The position numbers were made by a program, and so were the translations under genes. Below the pieces are notes generated by a model. It did no database searches. It was not told where the DNA came from and worked only from the letters and a program-made list of their open reading frames with translations. From Rhodobacterales bacterium (lineage in GTDB: Bacteria; Pseudomonadota; Alphaproteobacteria; Rhodobacterales; Rhodobacteraceae), in the NCBI GenBank assembly GCA_026400355.1, contig JAPLPE010000013.1, forward strand, positions 186,001 to 250,000: a stretch of 64,000 nt of DNA, given 5' to 3'. Below, piece by piece: positions 63,665-64,000 of the stretch. Position 1 is the stretch's first letter, and each line of letters begins with the position of its first letter.

Positions 63665-64000
63665 TCAGGGCGCGACATATCCCACCAGCGCCTTGACCTC
63701 GCAGAAATCATGGATGCCCCAGTCGGCATATTCACGCCCGTTGCCCGACTGCTTGTAGCCGCCGAAGGGCGCGAAAAGGTCCCAGGCCGGGCCATTGATC
63801 TGCACCTGCCCCGCCCGCAACGCCCGCGCGACACGGCCGACAAGGGCCGGGTCCGTGCCCTGTATATAGGCCGCAAGCCCGTATTGCGTATCATTGGCAA
63901 TCCCGATTGCCTCCTCGACCGTATCGTAGGCCAGGATCGACAGGACCGGCCCAAAGATCTCTTCCCGTGACACCGTCATCCCCGGCGTCACATCGGCAAA
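63665..64000 (-). CDS. aldehyde dehydrogenase, C-terminal part (runs off the window)
   Basis: Only the last 111 codons are present; the gene continues beyond 64000. The visible part has the ALDH family end: REEIFGPVLSILAYDTVEEA, NDTQYGLAAYIQG, the structural QINGPAWDLFAPFGGYKQSGNGRE and GIHDFCEVKALVG. The catalytic Cys is outside the window. It converges on caiD. Substrate unknown; in a carnitine context it could oxidise trimethylaminobutyraldehyde, which is only a guess. Confidence 0.9.
   Translation of the reverse strand, partial: FADVTPGMTVSREEIFGPVLSILAYDTVEEAIGIANDTQYGLAAYIQGTDPALVGRVARALRAGQVQINGPAWDLFAPFGGYKQSGNGREYADWGIHDFCEVKALVGYVAP

Noticed and set aside
1-64000. tRNA, rRNA, prophage or insertion-sequence genes
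   Set aside because: I scanned intergenic gaps for tRNA-like cloverleaf arms and coding regions for transposase/integrase motifs and saw none; a tRNA scan would settle it.

Overview
This 64 kb window is GC-rich, densely coded DNA. Its gene content points to an alphaproteobacterium of the Rhodobacteraceae (Rhodobacter/roseobacter type). The main clues are a divergent phaZ / phaC-phaP-phaR locus, a fused-type pntA-pntB pair, DUF3422, DUF1326-DUF2182 and DUF2177 proteins, a eukaryotic-type ornithine decarboxylase with a long leader, and a GC-rich hairpin repeat seen in at least four intergenic copies. I saw no rRNA, tRNA, CRISPR array, phage or insertion sequence.

Layout. 0-10 kb is a patchwork of small exported proteins, an acrylyl-CoA reductase (acuI), a DUF1326/DUF2182 pair, an acyl-CoA ligase and several broken genes. 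10-20 kb holds a DUF3422 membrane protein, ornithine decarboxylase with a candidate regulatory leader, pntAB, a methyltransferase-like membrane protein, kynureninase and a TerC-family protein. 20-24.7 kb holds rlmJ-phzF, a DUF805 protein, a drug/metabolite exporter, a TerB-like protein and a PhnD-like binding protein. 24.8-34.4 kb is a plus-strand run of a polar amino acid ABC transporter with two binding proteins, a glutamine amidotransferase, PuuA-like and PuuB-like enzymes and a class III aminotransferase; it reads as amine/polyamine uptake and catabolism. 34.5-39 kb is the polyhydroxybutyrate locus with two perfect candidate PhaR operators. 39-43.5 kb holds thrS, a cold-shock gene and small proteins. 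43.7-51 kb is a tightly coupled minus-strand operon: a BMP-family (nucleoside/nucleobase-type) ABC transporter with formamidase, an isochorismatase-family amidohydrolase and a 5-formyl-THF cyclo-ligase-like protein built in. 51-55.7 kb holds a GAP-family protein, two small membrane proteins, a wrecked GMC oxidoreductase and an acetylxylan-esterase-type hydrolase. 55.8-63.5 kb is a carnitine / gamma-butyrobetaine catabolic locus: GlxA-type regulator, BKACE, L-carnitine dehydrogenase fused to a thioesterase, acyl-CoA dehydrogenase, NDP-forming acyl-CoA ligase and a CaiD-like hydratase. The window ends inside an aldehyde dehydrogenase.

The best candidates for a little-described system are the 43.7-51 kb transporter/amidohydrolase/folate operon, the ornithine decarboxylase leader with its Arg-rich upstream ORF and mutually exclusive hairpins, and the use of an NDP-forming CoA ligase in the carnitine locus. 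A second theme is decay: about eight genes are broken by stops, frameshifts or deletions while neighbouring core genes are intact. All function calls are by reading motifs and remembered family patterns; no database search was run.
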